A DNA stretch of 40,555 nucleotides from Legionellales bacterium RIFCSPHIGHO2_12_FULL_35_11. GTDB taxonomy: Bacteria > Pseudomonadota > Gammaproteobacteria > Legionellales > Legionellaceae. This document shows, piece after piece, positions 18,507 through 26,669 of the stretch (its first letter is position 1; each line of letters begins with the position of its first letter). The stretch is from contig MHBB01000047.1 of the NCBI GenBank assembly GCA_001803185.1, positions 1 to 40,555 on the forward strand, given 5' to 3'. The notes below the pieces were generated by a model, which saw nothing but the letters and a program-made list of their open reading frames with translations, searched no databases and was not told where the DNA came from. A program made the position numbers and the translations under genes.

Positions 18507-19796
18507 ATGTTTAATTTTCAAAAAATATCTTTTGACAATGCATTGCATTTTTGCCTAGTCGGCTTGTTTTTTGCAACCCCGATTAGCTCTTCAGCAAAAA
18601 GTATTTTTCTTATATCATCAGTGATAATTATTATCCTTAATCCTGTAACAAGAGACATCCTAAACTCATTAGTCCGACAAAAATATTTTATAAGCATTGT
18701 ATTGTTAGTTTTATTCGCTGGATTAGCTGCCTTCTGGAGCCCTGCATCTATGCCAGAAAAACTATTAGTACTAGAAAAATGGAGCAAACTACTTTACCTG
18801 CCAATTTTAGTGGCAGGACTTTATAATCTAAAAACTAGATCTTCGGCGGTTAATGCGTTTTTAGTTGCCATGTTTTTAACATGTTTATTATCAATATATA
18901 TGCATTTAACTGGAAAATGGCAGGTTGGAAAAATTACTGCGGATAGCGTATTTAGAAATCATATAATGACCGGAATAATGATGGCTTTTGCTACATATTT
19001 ATCTGGAATTATGTTTTTGCAGGCTAAAAATTATCAACGCCTCTATTTTTTAGTCCTAACTGCGTTATTTAGCTATCAAATTCTATTTATAAATCAAAGT
19101 AGAACTGGGTATGCTATATATTTTCTCTTAATGTCACTCTTGGTAGTACAAAAATTGAAGTTTCGTGATGCAATTCTTGGTTTAATGTCACTTTGCCTTA
19201 TCTTTGGTGCTAGCTTATTTTTTAGTGCTACACTAGCTTCCAGAGTAGGATTAGTATATCAAGAAATAGCTAACTATAATAAAGATAAAAATAGTCCTAT
19301 CGGTTATCGTATTCAATTTCATCAGTTCGCCGAAAATCTCATGCAAAGACATCCAATTATTGGCAATGGCACTGGAAGCTTTACATACTTATTCAAAAAT
19401 GAAAATCCTGTACCTGCTTGGACATCAGATCCAACGCACTCAGGAAAGCTACTAGAGCCACATAGCCAATACTGGTTTGTGGCTGCAGAATTAGGTGGCA
19501 TTGGAATATTACTATTTGGAATATTTTATTTTGAACTATTATTTAGGTTTTGGCGTTTAGGCAATATGGCTCCTGTTGCAATATCTTTATTTTTAGTTTT
19601 AATAGCTGGAAATTTTACTGACTCCCTATTATTTTATTCCGGATCTGGTTATTTTTTCTTAATGTTTTTTGCCCTATTCTTAAGTGAAAAAGTACTGGAA
19701 CCAAGAGAGATTAAATCTTTCCTGCCTATTCGGTTGCCACAGATCATGATAATTTCGTCATTGCGAGGTACGAAGCAACCCAGGGAACAGCGCTAA
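18507..19796 (+). CDS. O-antigen ligase-like membrane protein with repeat-encoded tail
   Basis: This 429-residue polytopic protein has about ten membrane segments and a long loop near residues 255-330 carrying YRIQFHQFAENLMQRHPIIG and WTSDPTHSGKLLEPHSQYW. The loop pattern fits the Wzy_C family, covering O-antigen ligases (WaaL) and related glycan polymerases. ATG 18507 is chosen because upstream codons lie in repeat DNA. From about residue 405 the sequence (LPIRLPQIMIISSLRGTKQ) is translated from the family C repeat, so the native C-terminus has been replaced. The membrane core appears intact, so activity is plausible. Ligase versus polymerase cannot be decided from sequence alone. Confidence 0.7.
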   Translation: MFNFQKISFDNALHFCLVGLFFATPISSSAKSIFLISSVIIIILNPVTRDILNSLVRQKYFISIVLLVLFAGLAAFWSPASMPEKLLVLEKWSKLLYLPILVAGLYNLKTRSSAVNAFLVAMFLTCLLSIYMHLTGKWQVGKITADSVFRNHIMTGIMMAFATYLSGIMFLQAKNYQRLYFLVLTALFSYQILFINQSRTGYAIYFLLMSLLVVQKLKFRDAILGLMSLCLIFGASLFFSATLASRVGLVYQEIANYNKDKNSPIGYRIQFHQFAENLMQRHPIIGNGTGSFTYLFKNENPVPAWTSDPTHSGKLLEPHSQYWFVAAELGGIGILLFGIFYFELLFRFWRLGNMAPVAISLFLVLIAGNFTDSLLFYSGSGYFFLMFFALFLSEKVLEPREIKSFLPIRLPQIMIISSLRGTKQPREQR

Positions 19797-19860
19797 GAAC
19801 CCTGGGTTGCTTCGTACCTCGCAATGACGAATATATGACAACCGAATGGGCAGAAAAATC
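19712..19860. repeat. Palindromic repeat, family C, copy 3 (complete)
   Basis: The arms run from AAATCTTTCCTGCCTATTCG at 19712 to its near-complement ending by 19860, with inner matches GGTACGAAGCAACCCAGGG and CCCTGGGTTGCTTCGTACC. This uninterrupted copy shows what the 6460-6825 element looked like before the MITE entered. It overlaps the 3' end of the O-antigen ligase-like gene. Confidence 0.8.
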
Positions 19861-19895
19861 TCAAAATTTGCAAAAAAAACCAAAATTTCAACATT

Positions 19896-19952
19896 GTTTA
19901 ACCTAGAAAAAACAGTTGAGCTCGTAGCGAGAATGCTTTTTCTAGGTTAAAC
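19896..19952. repeat. Hairpin repeat, family B, copy 2
   Basis: Sixteen-base perfect arms (19896-19911 and 19937-19952, GTTTAACCTAGAAAAA and complement) enclose GAGCTCGTAGCGAGAATG. The repeat ends 21 bases before the rsmA start codon, within its leader or promoter. Confidence 0.8.
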
Positions 19953-19973
19953 TAATTAATTACAGGTATTTTA

Positions 19974-20741
19974 ATGTCACACCGTCCTAGAAAACGCTTT
20001 GGTCAAAATTTTTTACAAGATGAAAGGGTTATTAATACTATTGTAAAAGCCATGGCTTTAAAAAAAACTGATAACGTAGTTGAAATAGGGCCAGGGCTAG
20101 GTGCCATAACTAAACCGATATTAAAAATTTTAGAATCACTAAAAGTTATTGAAATTGATAATGACCTTGTTGCTTTATTAAAAGAAAATTCTGAATTTAA
20201 TAATTTAATAATTATAAATCAAGACGTATTACAGGTTGATTTTTCGAATCTAGGGGAAAACTTGCGAGTCATAGGTAATTTACCTTACAACATATCTACA
20301 CCTCTACTTATAAAATTACTAGGATTTACTGATAAAATTAAAGATATGCATTTTATGATCCAAAAAGAGGTGGCGGACAGAATTGCTGCATCTCCTGGAT
20401 GTAAAACTTACGGTAGGCTAACCGTTATGATTCAATGCTTTTATGATGTTGAAAATATTATTGATGTTGAGCCACATGCTTTTTATCCAGCTCCAAAAGT
20501 CCAATCAACGGTGATAAGACTAACTCCACATAAAATACCTCTAATTAATAAAAATAGTTTTTCTAACTTAGAAAATCTTATCCGGCAAGCTTTCGCGATG
20601 CGTCGTAAAACAATAGCAAATAATTTGAAATCTATAATTAGCGCGGCTGATCTCCAAACTTTAAATATTGATCCAACAACTAGACCAGAACAAATTTCTA
20701 TCAATGATTACCTGAAAATAGAGAAATTTATTTCCAAATAG
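19974..20741 (+). CDS. rsmA: 16S rRNA dimethyltransferase RsmA (KsgA)
   Basis: RsmA dimethylates two adjacent adenosines (A1518 and A1519) near the 3' end of 16S rRNA, a late 30S assembly checkpoint. The 255-residue protein starts MSHRPRKRFGQNFL, has the SAM loop VEIGPGLGAIT near residues 41-51 and the catalytic NLPYNIS near 103-109. The length is slightly below the E. coli enzyme. ACAGG precedes the start. In many relatives the order is rsmA-apaG-apaH; here an unrelated gene takes the apaG place. Confidence 0.95.
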   Translation: MSHRPRKRFGQNFLQDERVINTIVKAMALKKTDNVVEIGPGLGAITKPILKILESLKVIEIDNDLVALLKENSEFNNLIIINQDVLQVDFSNLGENLRVIGNLPYNISTPLLIKLLGFTDKIKDMHFMIQKEVADRIAASPGCKTYGRLTVMIQCFYDVENIIDVEPHAFYPAPKVQSTVIRLTPHKIPLINKNSFSNLENLIRQAFAMRRKTIANNLKSIISAADLQTLNIDPTTRPEQISINDYLKIEKFISK

Positions 20742-20783
20742 AGTATACTTTCCCCTATTATATTGAGGAAATGGAGAGCCATA

Positions 20784-22097
20784 TTGTTCAGTAAAGATAG
20801 ATCCCAAAAAATCCCTTCTAATCTAAAACCTATAAAAGACTTAATTGCGACCGAAGATCCTAATATTGCAATTCAAGATAATAAATATAAAAAATTAATT
20901 TCTAATATTAAAAGTTCTATTGGTTTTAATAATACCGAATTTGAACTGCACGTTATCCCTTTAATTTTAAAAACATTTAAGTATTGCCAAAAATTACCTG
21001 AATCATCCATGTACTATGCAAATTTAGGTGGCTTAGTTGACTTAGCGATAAATCGTGCGGAAGCTGCTCTTGGTCTTATGCGAAATATATTGGTTATCGA
21101 AGATAATAAACCTCCAAGTGAAGAACAAAAATTATGGCTATATGCCATGTTTTCTGCGGCCTTGTTACAAGGCCTTGGTAAACTTTACACAGACTATAAA
21201 ATTAATCTTTTTGATAAAAATGGCCAATATATTAAATGCTGGCAACCTCTCTTGGAAAGCTTTGTTAGCATTAGTGATTATTATGACTATGACCTATTAA
21301 GAGGCGATGATTATGACCTACGAAATAGCATCACCCCACTAATTGCTAGACGAATTATGCCAAAATCAGGATTTGAAAAAATTTTATCTGCATCAGAAGT
21401 ATTTGCTACATGGCTTGCATTATTAAGAGAAGATAAAGATTCAGCTGGTCCATTAGCGGCTATTCTTGATAGAGCTAACGCCATAGCCATGCAAAGATAT
21501 CTAAATAGTTTTATTGAAAAATTTGGTTTACAAGAAGGTAGAGGAAATAGACTAGGTACTTTTATAGATAATAAACAAGAAAACTCCCCTGAAAAAGAAC
21601 TTCTTATTGGCGCTGAGTTTTTAGCTTGGCTTAATGAAAGCTTAAAAACTGGGAAAATTATTCTTAATCAACCTCCTTTTATGATTGAAGTCAAAGAAGC
21701 TAGTGTAATTTTACATCCAGAAGTATTAGATGTTTTTATGCAAGAACATAAAAAACTAAAAAATAGAGTCGCGATTCAAAAGTCATTTTTAGCATGGAAT
21801 ATGCATTTATTAACGGATGCAGCTAAGGAAACTATTTCACAAAATAATAAAAATAATCAGACAAAAATAGAGCTAAATAAAGCAATTTTACCTGATAATG
21901 TTAAAATATATGATGCGCATACGAAAAAAATAGCATCTGTATCTTCTTTAAATTTAGTTCATAATATACATAACTATAATCAAAATAATAAAATTAATTT
22001 AAGTTCATCTATAGAAAAACTTTCTACCGCTGGAAAATGGGTTTCAGGAGAACAAAATGTCACAAATCTGCAACATCAATCAACACACAAGGTATGA
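20784..22097 (+). CDS. TraI/MobH-like domain protein with degenerate HD motif
   Basis: This 437-residue soluble protein resembles the N-terminal domain of MobH/TraI-type relaxases of integrative elements (Pfam TraI_2). The supporting stretches are KLPESSMYYANLGGLVDLAI and AMFSAALLQGLGKL, which match the usual 'LPAS..HH..GGLL.H' and 'AALLHDIGK' pattern. The metal-binding His and His-Asp residues are replaced (YY, LA and QG), so nuclease or phosphohydrolase activity is unlikely. The C-terminal 100 residues are Asn/Lys-rich. The frame is open from TTG 20763, but TTG 20784 is better placed after GGAGAG. It overlaps apaH by 41 bases. The assignment is from remembered motif patterns and is moderate. 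Confidence 0.55.
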   Translation: MFSKDRSQKIPSNLKPIKDLIATEDPNIAIQDNKYKKLISNIKSSIGFNNTEFELHVIPLILKTFKYCQKLPESSMYYANLGGLVDLAINRAEAALGLMRNILVIEDNKPPSEEQKLWLYAMFSAALLQGLGKLYTDYKINLFDKNGQYIKCWQPLLESFVSISDYYDYDLLRGDDYDLRNSITPLIARRIMPKSGFEKILSASEVFATWLALLREDKDSAGPLAAILDRANAIAMQRYLNSFIEKFGLQEGRGNRLGTFIDNKQENSPEKELLIGAEFLAWLNESLKTGKIILNQPPFMIEVKEASVILHPEVLDVFMQEHKKLKNRVAIQKSFLAWNMHLLTDAAKETISQNNKNNQTKIELNKAILPDNVKIYDAHTKKIASVSSLNLVHNIHNYNQNNKINLSSSIEKLSTAGKWVSGEQNVTNLQHQSTHKV

Positions 22098-22905
22098 TTA
22101 TGCAATCGGTGACATACAAGGATGTTTTGATGGTTTGCGACGACTACTAGATAAAATTGATTATGACGAAAAGCTAGACAAACTTTGGTTAGTTGGAGAT
22201 CTAGTTAACCGCGGTCCGCATTCATTAGAAGTCTTAAGATTTATAAAGAACTTACCAATTAAACCAATCATTACTTTAGGTAATCATGACCTATATTTAG
22301 TAAGTATGATTTTTTCTAAAAAAAAATCGCTGGCCAAAAAAGACACCTTAAAAAATATTTTAAAAGCTACAGACGCCGAAGACATCGGTCATTGGCTTAG
22401 GCAACAAAATATTTTATACCATTGCCCAAATTTTAATATAGCAATCTCACATGCAGGTATTCCACCCATTTGGAGTCTTGAGCAAGCTAAACTTTATGCC
22501 AAGGAATTAGAAAGTTTCCTTGCAGGAAATAATTTTCTTGATTTCCTTGATAATATGATGGGGGATACTCCAAGCAAATGGTCTGAATCGTTAAATGAAC
22601 TAGATAGACTTCGACTAATTTGCAATTATTTTACTAGAATGCGTTTTTGTGATGCCAATGATGGCCATCTCATTCTAAATCATAAAGGTGGCATTGAAAA
22701 TGTACCACTTGGAATAGCACCGTGGTTTTCCGTTAAAAATAGAATTCCAATAAATGCAGAAATAATTTTTGGACACTGGGCTGCTCTTGAGGGTAAAAAC
22801 CCTTCTTCAACTATTCATGCTATAGATACTGGATTTGTGTGGGGAGGAGCTATGACAGCCCTTAGATTGCAGGATAAAATCAGGATAAGTGTAAACTGGC
22901 ACTAA
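22057..22905 (+). CDS. apaH: Bis(5'-nucleosyl)-tetraphosphatase, symmetrical (ApaH)
   Basis: ApaH splits Ap4A into two ADP and removes Np4 caps from RNA. The 282-residue protein has the metallophosphatase motifs GDIQG near residues 18-22, GDLVNRGPHS, LGNHD, the ISHAG segment and FGHWAALEG. Gln in place of His in the first motif is common in ApaH. The start is supported by CAGGAG nine bases upstream, inside the end of the preceding gene. Confidence 0.95.
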   Translation: MSQICNINQHTRYDYAIGDIQGCFDGLRRLLDKIDYDEKLDKLWLVGDLVNRGPHSLEVLRFIKNLPIKPIITLGNHDLYLVSMIFSKKKSLAKKDTLKNILKATDAEDIGHWLRQQNILYHCPNFNIAISHAGIPPIWSLEQAKLYAKELESFLAGNNFLDFLDNMMGDTPSKWSESLNELDRLRLICNYFTRMRFCDANDGHLILNHKGGIENVPLGIAPWFSVKNRIPINAEIIFGHWAALEGKNPSSTIHAIDTGFVWGGAMTALRLQDKIRISVNWH

Positions 22906-22919
22906 AATTTTTGGCTTCT

Positions 22920-22948
22920 TTGACATTAATTTTTCTTGGATCTATAAT
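22920..22948 (+). promoter_or_regulatory. Perfect consensus sigma-70 promoter
   Basis: TTGACA (22920-22925) and TATAAT (22943-22948) are exactly 17 bases apart. The predicted start of transcription near 22955 lies about 23 bases before ATG 22978. It is the best promoter in the window and serves an orphan gene. Confidence 0.8.
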
Positions 22949-22977
22949 TAATCAACTTGTATAGGTTGGTGATAATC

Positions 22978-23595
22978 ATGCCTGGTAATAAAAAAAGACC
23001 TTATGATATTCAACTAGAAAATAATAGTAAAGACAACTCCAATAAGAAAAAAAGCAAATGGCATGCTGTTAGAGACAAGCATAAAGCTCCAAAAGAAGTA
23101 CAAACCTCATCTGACTTTGGATTCACTAAATTTAAACCATTAACAAAAGACAATAAAATAGAGCTGAAAAATTTAGTAAATAAAGCATTGAACCGTCGTT
23201 ACCAAAGCCCACTTGAGGAAGCAAAAAGCGTTATAGGCGCTATTGATAGTGTATTTAAATCTAGGTATCACATGCAAAACACAGGGCCAGTTGATACACC
23301 ACTTGAATTTTATAATTTTATTATTAACTCATATGTAGAATCACTAATAAAAATTAAATATAACAGTCAAAATTTATCTGCCGTCGATACAATGATAGAG
23401 CTAAACCGCCTTACAAAAGGAGTGGGGCAAATAAACACGCAAGGTCGCGCTGCAGTATCTGGGGCTCACCATGACTTAAAACCATTGCCAACCCCTACAC
23501 CAAAACCTAAACCAGAGCCAGAGCCAGAGCCAAAGCCAAAAAATAAATCAAAAGAACAACTCAACAATATATCGAAGAATACATTAACAAGATAG
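22978..23595 (+). CDS. Orphan basic protein with Pro/Glu/Lys repeat tail
   Basis: I do not recognise this 205-residue protein. It is soluble, Lys/Asn-rich and polar at the N-terminus (MPGNKKRPYDIQLENNSK). A helical middle (about 55-145) is followed by a low-complexity tail near residues 165-195 of alternating Pro-Lys and Pro-Glu (PTPTPKPKPEPEPEPKPK). ATG 22978 follows GGTTGGTGAT; an upstream TTG at 22957 lies at the predicted transcription start and is unlikely. It has its own consensus promoter and no operon partners. Tail composition and isolation suggest a surface, linker or secreted role, but this is not shown. Confidence 0.6.
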   Translation: MPGNKKRPYDIQLENNSKDNSNKKKSKWHAVRDKHKAPKEVQTSSDFGFTKFKPLTKDNKIELKNLVNKALNRRYQSPLEEAKSVIGAIDSVFKSRYHMQNTGPVDTPLEFYNFIINSYVESLIKIKYNSQNLSAVDTMIELNRLTKGVGQINTQGRAAVSGAHHDLKPLPTPTPKPKPEPEPEPKPKNKSKEQLNNISKNTLTR

Positions 23596-23880
23596 GCTGG
23601 CACCGCAACTGCAATTCCAGCCAAGTTACGCGAGGTTAGCAGTGCTATGTTTTACCACTGTTCCTGCTCTTGACTAAGCATGTGTTCCGTCTGTTGCTTA
23701 ATCACTCCATAGATTGGACCAAGTTGAAAATAAAATTTAAATATATATACCAAAATTTCACTTTCCTGGCGATTGTAAACAATAAAACCATGCATTGTCA
23801 ATCAATTATTTCCATATAAAATCATTGGTTTCCATATTTTAATTTTTGGTAACAACAAGTTTCAACAATTATACCAGTAA

Positions 23881-23940
23881 TAATCATAGAAAAAGCAGTA
23901 GGCATTCGTAGTAGAGCTCAACTGCTTTTTCTAGGATAAT
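23881..23940. repeat. Hairpin repeat, family B, copy 3 (reverse orientation)
   Basis: The arms TAGAAAAAGCAGT (23887-23899) and complement (23921-23933) enclose a loop that is the reverse complement of the loop in the other copies. It lies about 35 bases upstream of the -35 box of the XRE regulator gene. Confidence 0.75.
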
Positions 23941-23973
23941 AGTTATTGTTCTTGTAAGATGTCTATTGTTTCC

Positions 23974-24002
23974 TTGCTAGGAGATTGTGTGTTTGCTACA
24001 AT
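23974..24002 (+). promoter_or_regulatory. Sigma-70 promoter of the XRE regulator gene
   Basis: TTGCTA (23974-23979) and TACAAT (23997-24002) are 17 bases apart. The start codon at 24037 would follow a leader of about 28 bases with no clear Shine-Dalgarno sequence. Confidence 0.6.
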
Positions 24003-24036
24003 TTAAATAACCAATCATAATAATCATAGTTAGCAA

Positions 24037-24516
24037 ATGAAAAAAAATAATTTAATAGAAGAATTTGCAAGCCGTCTTAAAATATCTCTAATTAATGCTA
24101 ATTATGATTCTAACCGTTCACCATCAGGAGTGAATATATCTAAATTCTCCCAAATGGTTGGTTACTCCGCACAAATTTGTCGTAAATATTTACGTGGGCA
24201 AGCAATTCCTGAACCGAATAAATTAGCTGAAATAGCTCGGAAACTGAATGTTTCGCCTGGGTGGTTGTTATTTGGTGATTGTCACACTAAACAACAAGAT
24301 GCTGAAAATAAAATAACAATTAACAAAAATTTGTTACATTATATTTTTACCCATGCTAACAACTTATATACTAATCCAATACAAAATCAGGAATCTCTGC
24401 CTACTTTTTTAATGGAGCTTACGTATAATGTCAGTCAAATAGAAGCAAATTACGAGCAATCAAAAAAAATAGTAGACTTAGCGCTATATTCAGTAAAACA
24501 TTTTAATTCGGACTAG
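24037..24516 (+). CDS. XRE-type helix-turn-helix regulator
   Basis: This 159-residue protein has a Cro/C1-type helix-turn-helix at about residues 30-75 (SKFSQMVGYSAQICRKYLRG, then KLAEIARKLNVSPGWLLFGD). The form is the one typical of phage-repressor-like regulators. The C-terminal 80 residues are helical with no recognised sensor or peptidase motif. It is followed after 19 bases by an EamA-type transporter gene in the same direction, which it may regulate; this is inferred from position only. Confidence 0.8.
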   Translation: MKKNNLIEEFASRLKISLINANYDSNRSPSGVNISKFSQMVGYSAQICRKYLRGQAIPEPNKLAEIARKLNVSPGWLLFGDCHTKQQDAENKITINKNLLHYIFTHANNLYTNPIQNQESLPTFLMELTYNVSQIEANYEQSKKIVDLALYSVKHFNSD

Positions 24517-24535
24517 TTTTCATTGAGGTATTTTT

Positions 24536-25432
24536 ATGCGTCCACTTCACATTTTTATAGCAATAATTGTTGCTGCATCCTGGGGTATAAACTTCATTTT
24601 TGTTAAATTTGGCTTAACAGAGTTGCCACCTCTATTACTTTGCGCACTCCGATTTTTATTTGCTAGCATTCCTGCTGTGTTTTTTATACAAAGACCTTCT
24701 GGAAACTTAAAGTTACTCATATATTACAGTCTTTTTACTTTTGCCATTCAATTTTCTCTTCTATTTTTTGGGCTACATCTTGGTATGCCAGCCGGTCTTT
24801 CGTCTTTGGTTTTTCAAATTCAAATATTTTTTAATATATTTTTAGCTGCTATATTTTTTCAAGAAATTCCAACAAAAATTCAGATTACCGGTGCAATTAT
24901 AGCATTTACTGGAATCGCTTTTGCGATGATTGATATTAATCAATCATCGACCATACTAGGTTTTATTCTTGTTTTTTTCTCTGCATTATCTTGGTCTTTT
25001 GGAAATTTATTTGCAAAAAAAATTAACGCTGAAAATACTCTTAGCCTAGTTGCTTGGGGATGTCTAATATCTATGCCTATAACTTTTTTTCTCTCTTATC
25101 TAATTGAAGGACCAAGCCTTATTTTAACTAGCATTCAACATATCTCATGGATAGGGATAGGTTCAATTGCTTATGCTACTTATATATCTACAGGCGTTGG
25201 ATATGTGCTCTGGAGTATCTTACTAAAAACTTATCCTATTTCTTCAGTTATTCCTTTTACCTTGTTAATACCTATATTTGGATATACAAGTTCAATGCTA
25301 GTTTTTCATGAGTCTTTTAGTAATTGGAAAATTATCGCGACATTTTTAATAATTTTAGGTTTAAGCATAAATATTTTTGGCCCTAAAATTTTACTTAAAT
25401 CTAGAGGACTACGGGAAGCCGCAATAAACTAA
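24536..25432 (+). CDS. eamA: EamA-type drug/metabolite exporter
   Basis: This 298-residue inner-membrane protein has ten predicted helices in two EamA repeats. It matches E. coli EamA (O-acetylserine/cysteine exporter) along its length: WGINFIFVKFGL, PPLLLCALRF, GMPAGLSSLVFQ and LSWSFGNLFAKKI all have close counterparts. GAGG precedes the ATG. The substrate in this organism is not certain, as the family also exports other amino acids and small metabolites. Confidence 0.75.
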   Translation: MRPLHIFIAIIVAASWGINFIFVKFGLTELPPLLLCALRFLFASIPAVFFIQRPSGNLKLLIYYSLFTFAIQFSLLFFGLHLGMPAGLSSLVFQIQIFFNIFLAAIFFQEIPTKIQITGAIIAFTGIAFAMIDINQSSTILGFILVFFSALSWSFGNLFAKKINAENTLSLVAWGCLISMPITFFLSYLIEGPSLILTSIQHISWIGIGSIAYATYISTGVGYVLWSILLKTYPISSVIPFTLLIPIFGYTSSMLVFHESFSNWKIIATFLIILGLSINIFGPKILLKSRGLREAAIN

Positions 25433-25462
25433 AAACCCAGGGGCCGTGCTCTGTTTATTGCG
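25420..25462. terminator. Inverted repeat between convergent eamA and ppa
   Basis: CGCAATAAAC (25420-25429) is perfectly complementary to 25453-25462, with a 23-base centre. It overlaps the eamA stop and ends just before the ppa stop, so it may act as a bidirectional terminator. No long T-run follows. Confidence 0.35.
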
Positions 25463-25473
25463 AATACTGTCTA

Positions 25474-26001
25474 TTACTCTTGGTATCGTGCTATGCTATC
25501 TATAATTTCTTGATGAGCAGACCCCACTCCTTCCCAACCATCAACTTTTACCCACTTACCTTCTTCCAAATCTTTATAATGATTAAAAAAATGCTCTATA
25601 GACTTTAATACAGAATCTGGCAAATCTTTATAAGTTTGTATATTATTGTACATCCCACAAAGCTTAGGAATTGGCACAGCCACTAATTTCGCATCTACTC
25701 CAGACTCATCCGTCATTTTCAACATACCTAATACTCTGCATGTAATAACCGCACCATAAGTAACTGGATGTGGCGTAAACACTAGGGCATCGACAGGATC
25801 ACCGTCTTCAGATAAAGTATTTGGAATATAACCATAATTTGCTGGGTATAACATTGACGTTGATAAAAATCTATCGACAAATAATGCGCCTGACTTTTTA
25901 TCTACTTCATATTTTACTGGATGGGAGCTTTTAGGAATTTCTATAATTATATTTACTTCTTGAGGGGTCTTATCACCTGTTTCTACATTCAACAAACTCA
26001 T
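25474..26001 (-). CDS. ppa: Inorganic pyrophosphatase
   Basis: Ppa hydrolyses pyrophosphate and pulls biosynthetic reactions forward. The 175-residue protein equals the usual length of family I enzymes. [29 protein letters not shown] and DGDPVDALV carry the substrate Lys, Glu and metal-binding Asp residues. AGAGAG precedes the start. It is the last gene before a convergent junction with eamA. Confidence 0.96.
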   Translation of the reverse strand: MSLLNVETGDKTPQEVNIIIEIPKSSHPVKYEVDKKSGALFVDRFLSTSMLYPANYGYIPNTLSEDGDPVDALVFTPHPVTYGAVITCRVLGMLKMTDESGVDAKLVAVPIPKLCGMYNNIQTYKDLPDSVLKSIEHFFNHYKDLEEGKWVKVDGWEGVGSAHQEIIDSIARYQE

Positions 26002-26074
26002 CTAATTCTCTCTTATTTTTTATTTATCGAAGGACATATTATGCAAAAAATAAAATCGAAACGCAATTTACAAT

Positions 26075-26159
26075 TGGTGCCGAAGGCCGGACTCGAACCG
26101 GCACAGCTTACGCCACCGCCCCCTCAAGACGGCGTGTCTACCAATTTCACCACTTCGGC
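26075..26159 (-). tRNA. tRNA-Leu (anticodon GAG)
   Basis: The minus strand reads GCCGAAGTGGTGAAATTGG at the 5' end, an anticodon stem-loop containing CTTGAGG, a long variable arm, the T-loop GGTTCGAGTCC and the acceptor closing CTTCGGC with an encoded CCA. This makes an 85-base class II tRNA with anticodon GAG, reading CUC and CUU. It follows secG by seven bases on the same strand, the arrangement also seen in E. coli. Confidence 0.96.
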
Positions 26160-26166
26160 AATAATT

Positions 26167-26478
26167 TTATTTCTCAGGAATTGGGATTTTATTTTGCGTA
26201 GGATTTGGAATTGGTTGCTCTATTACTTGTGTGGTTGCTTTTTTATATTGATTTGCAACAATAGAAGACAATGAAACACTAGTAATAAAAAAAGCCATTA
26301 CTAGACCTCCTGTTAACTTAAATAAAAAACTACCTGTACCCTGACTACCAAAAACTGTATTAGATGCGCCAGATCCAAAGCCAGCTCCAATATCAGCTCC
26401 TTTACCATGTTGCAATAGGACTAGGCCAATTATACTTACGGCAATTAAAACATGAAATACTAAAATTAATTGATACAT
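26167..26478 (-). CDS. secG: Preprotein translocase subunit SecG
   Basis: SecG is the small SecYEG subunit that assists SecA-driven protein export. The 103-residue form starts at 26478 (MYQLILVFHVLIAVSIIGLV). It has two membrane helices joined by GKGADIGAGFGSGASNTVFG, the classic SecG loop. The frame continues upstream to 26562, but that stretch is mostly a family B repeat. secG usually follows tpiA or glmM; here it is about 14 kb away on the opposite strand, with its tRNA-Leu still attached. Confidence 0.93.
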   Translation of the reverse strand: MYQLILVFHVLIAVSIIGLVLLQHGKGADIGAGFGSGASNTVFGSQGTGSFLFKLTGGLVMAFFITSVSLSSIVANQYKKATTQVIEQPIPNPTQNKIPIPEK

Positions 26479-26493
26479 TCTACTTTTCCGGAA

Positions 26494-26552
26494 ATAATCC
26501 CAGAAAAAGCAGTTGAGCTCGTAGCGAGAATGACTGCTTTTTCTAGAATAAT
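26494..26552. repeat. Hairpin repeat, family B, copy 4
   Basis: The arms contain AGAAAAAGCAGT and its complement around the conserved GAGCTCGTAGCGAGAATG loop. It lies 16 bases upstream of the secG start codon, in its leader or promoter. Confidence 0.8.
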
Positions 26553-26669
26553 ACAAATACAATCTGAGCCGCTATGATATCATGAACTTTAATCTGATGG
26601 AATTTTTCTACTTCATGCACATCAAAAAATAAAATAAAATAGCTAAAACAATTGTCTCAATGTTAAACT

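Larger units (their letters stand above)
23596..24036. other. 441-bp intergenic region with a hairpin repeat and a promoter
   Basis: The first 40 bases contain GGCTGG...CCAGCC, a weak hairpin that could end the preceding transcript. The middle is AT-rich. A 33-codon minus-strand frame (23652-23753, TTG start after AGGAAAG) is possible but unsupported. A family B repeat and the XRE gene promoter occupy the right part. Confidence 0.5.

Noticed and set aside
22108-22122. Missing His in the ApaH GDxHG motif
   Set aside because: GDIQG or GDLQG is common in genuine ApaH enzymes, so this is not a defect.
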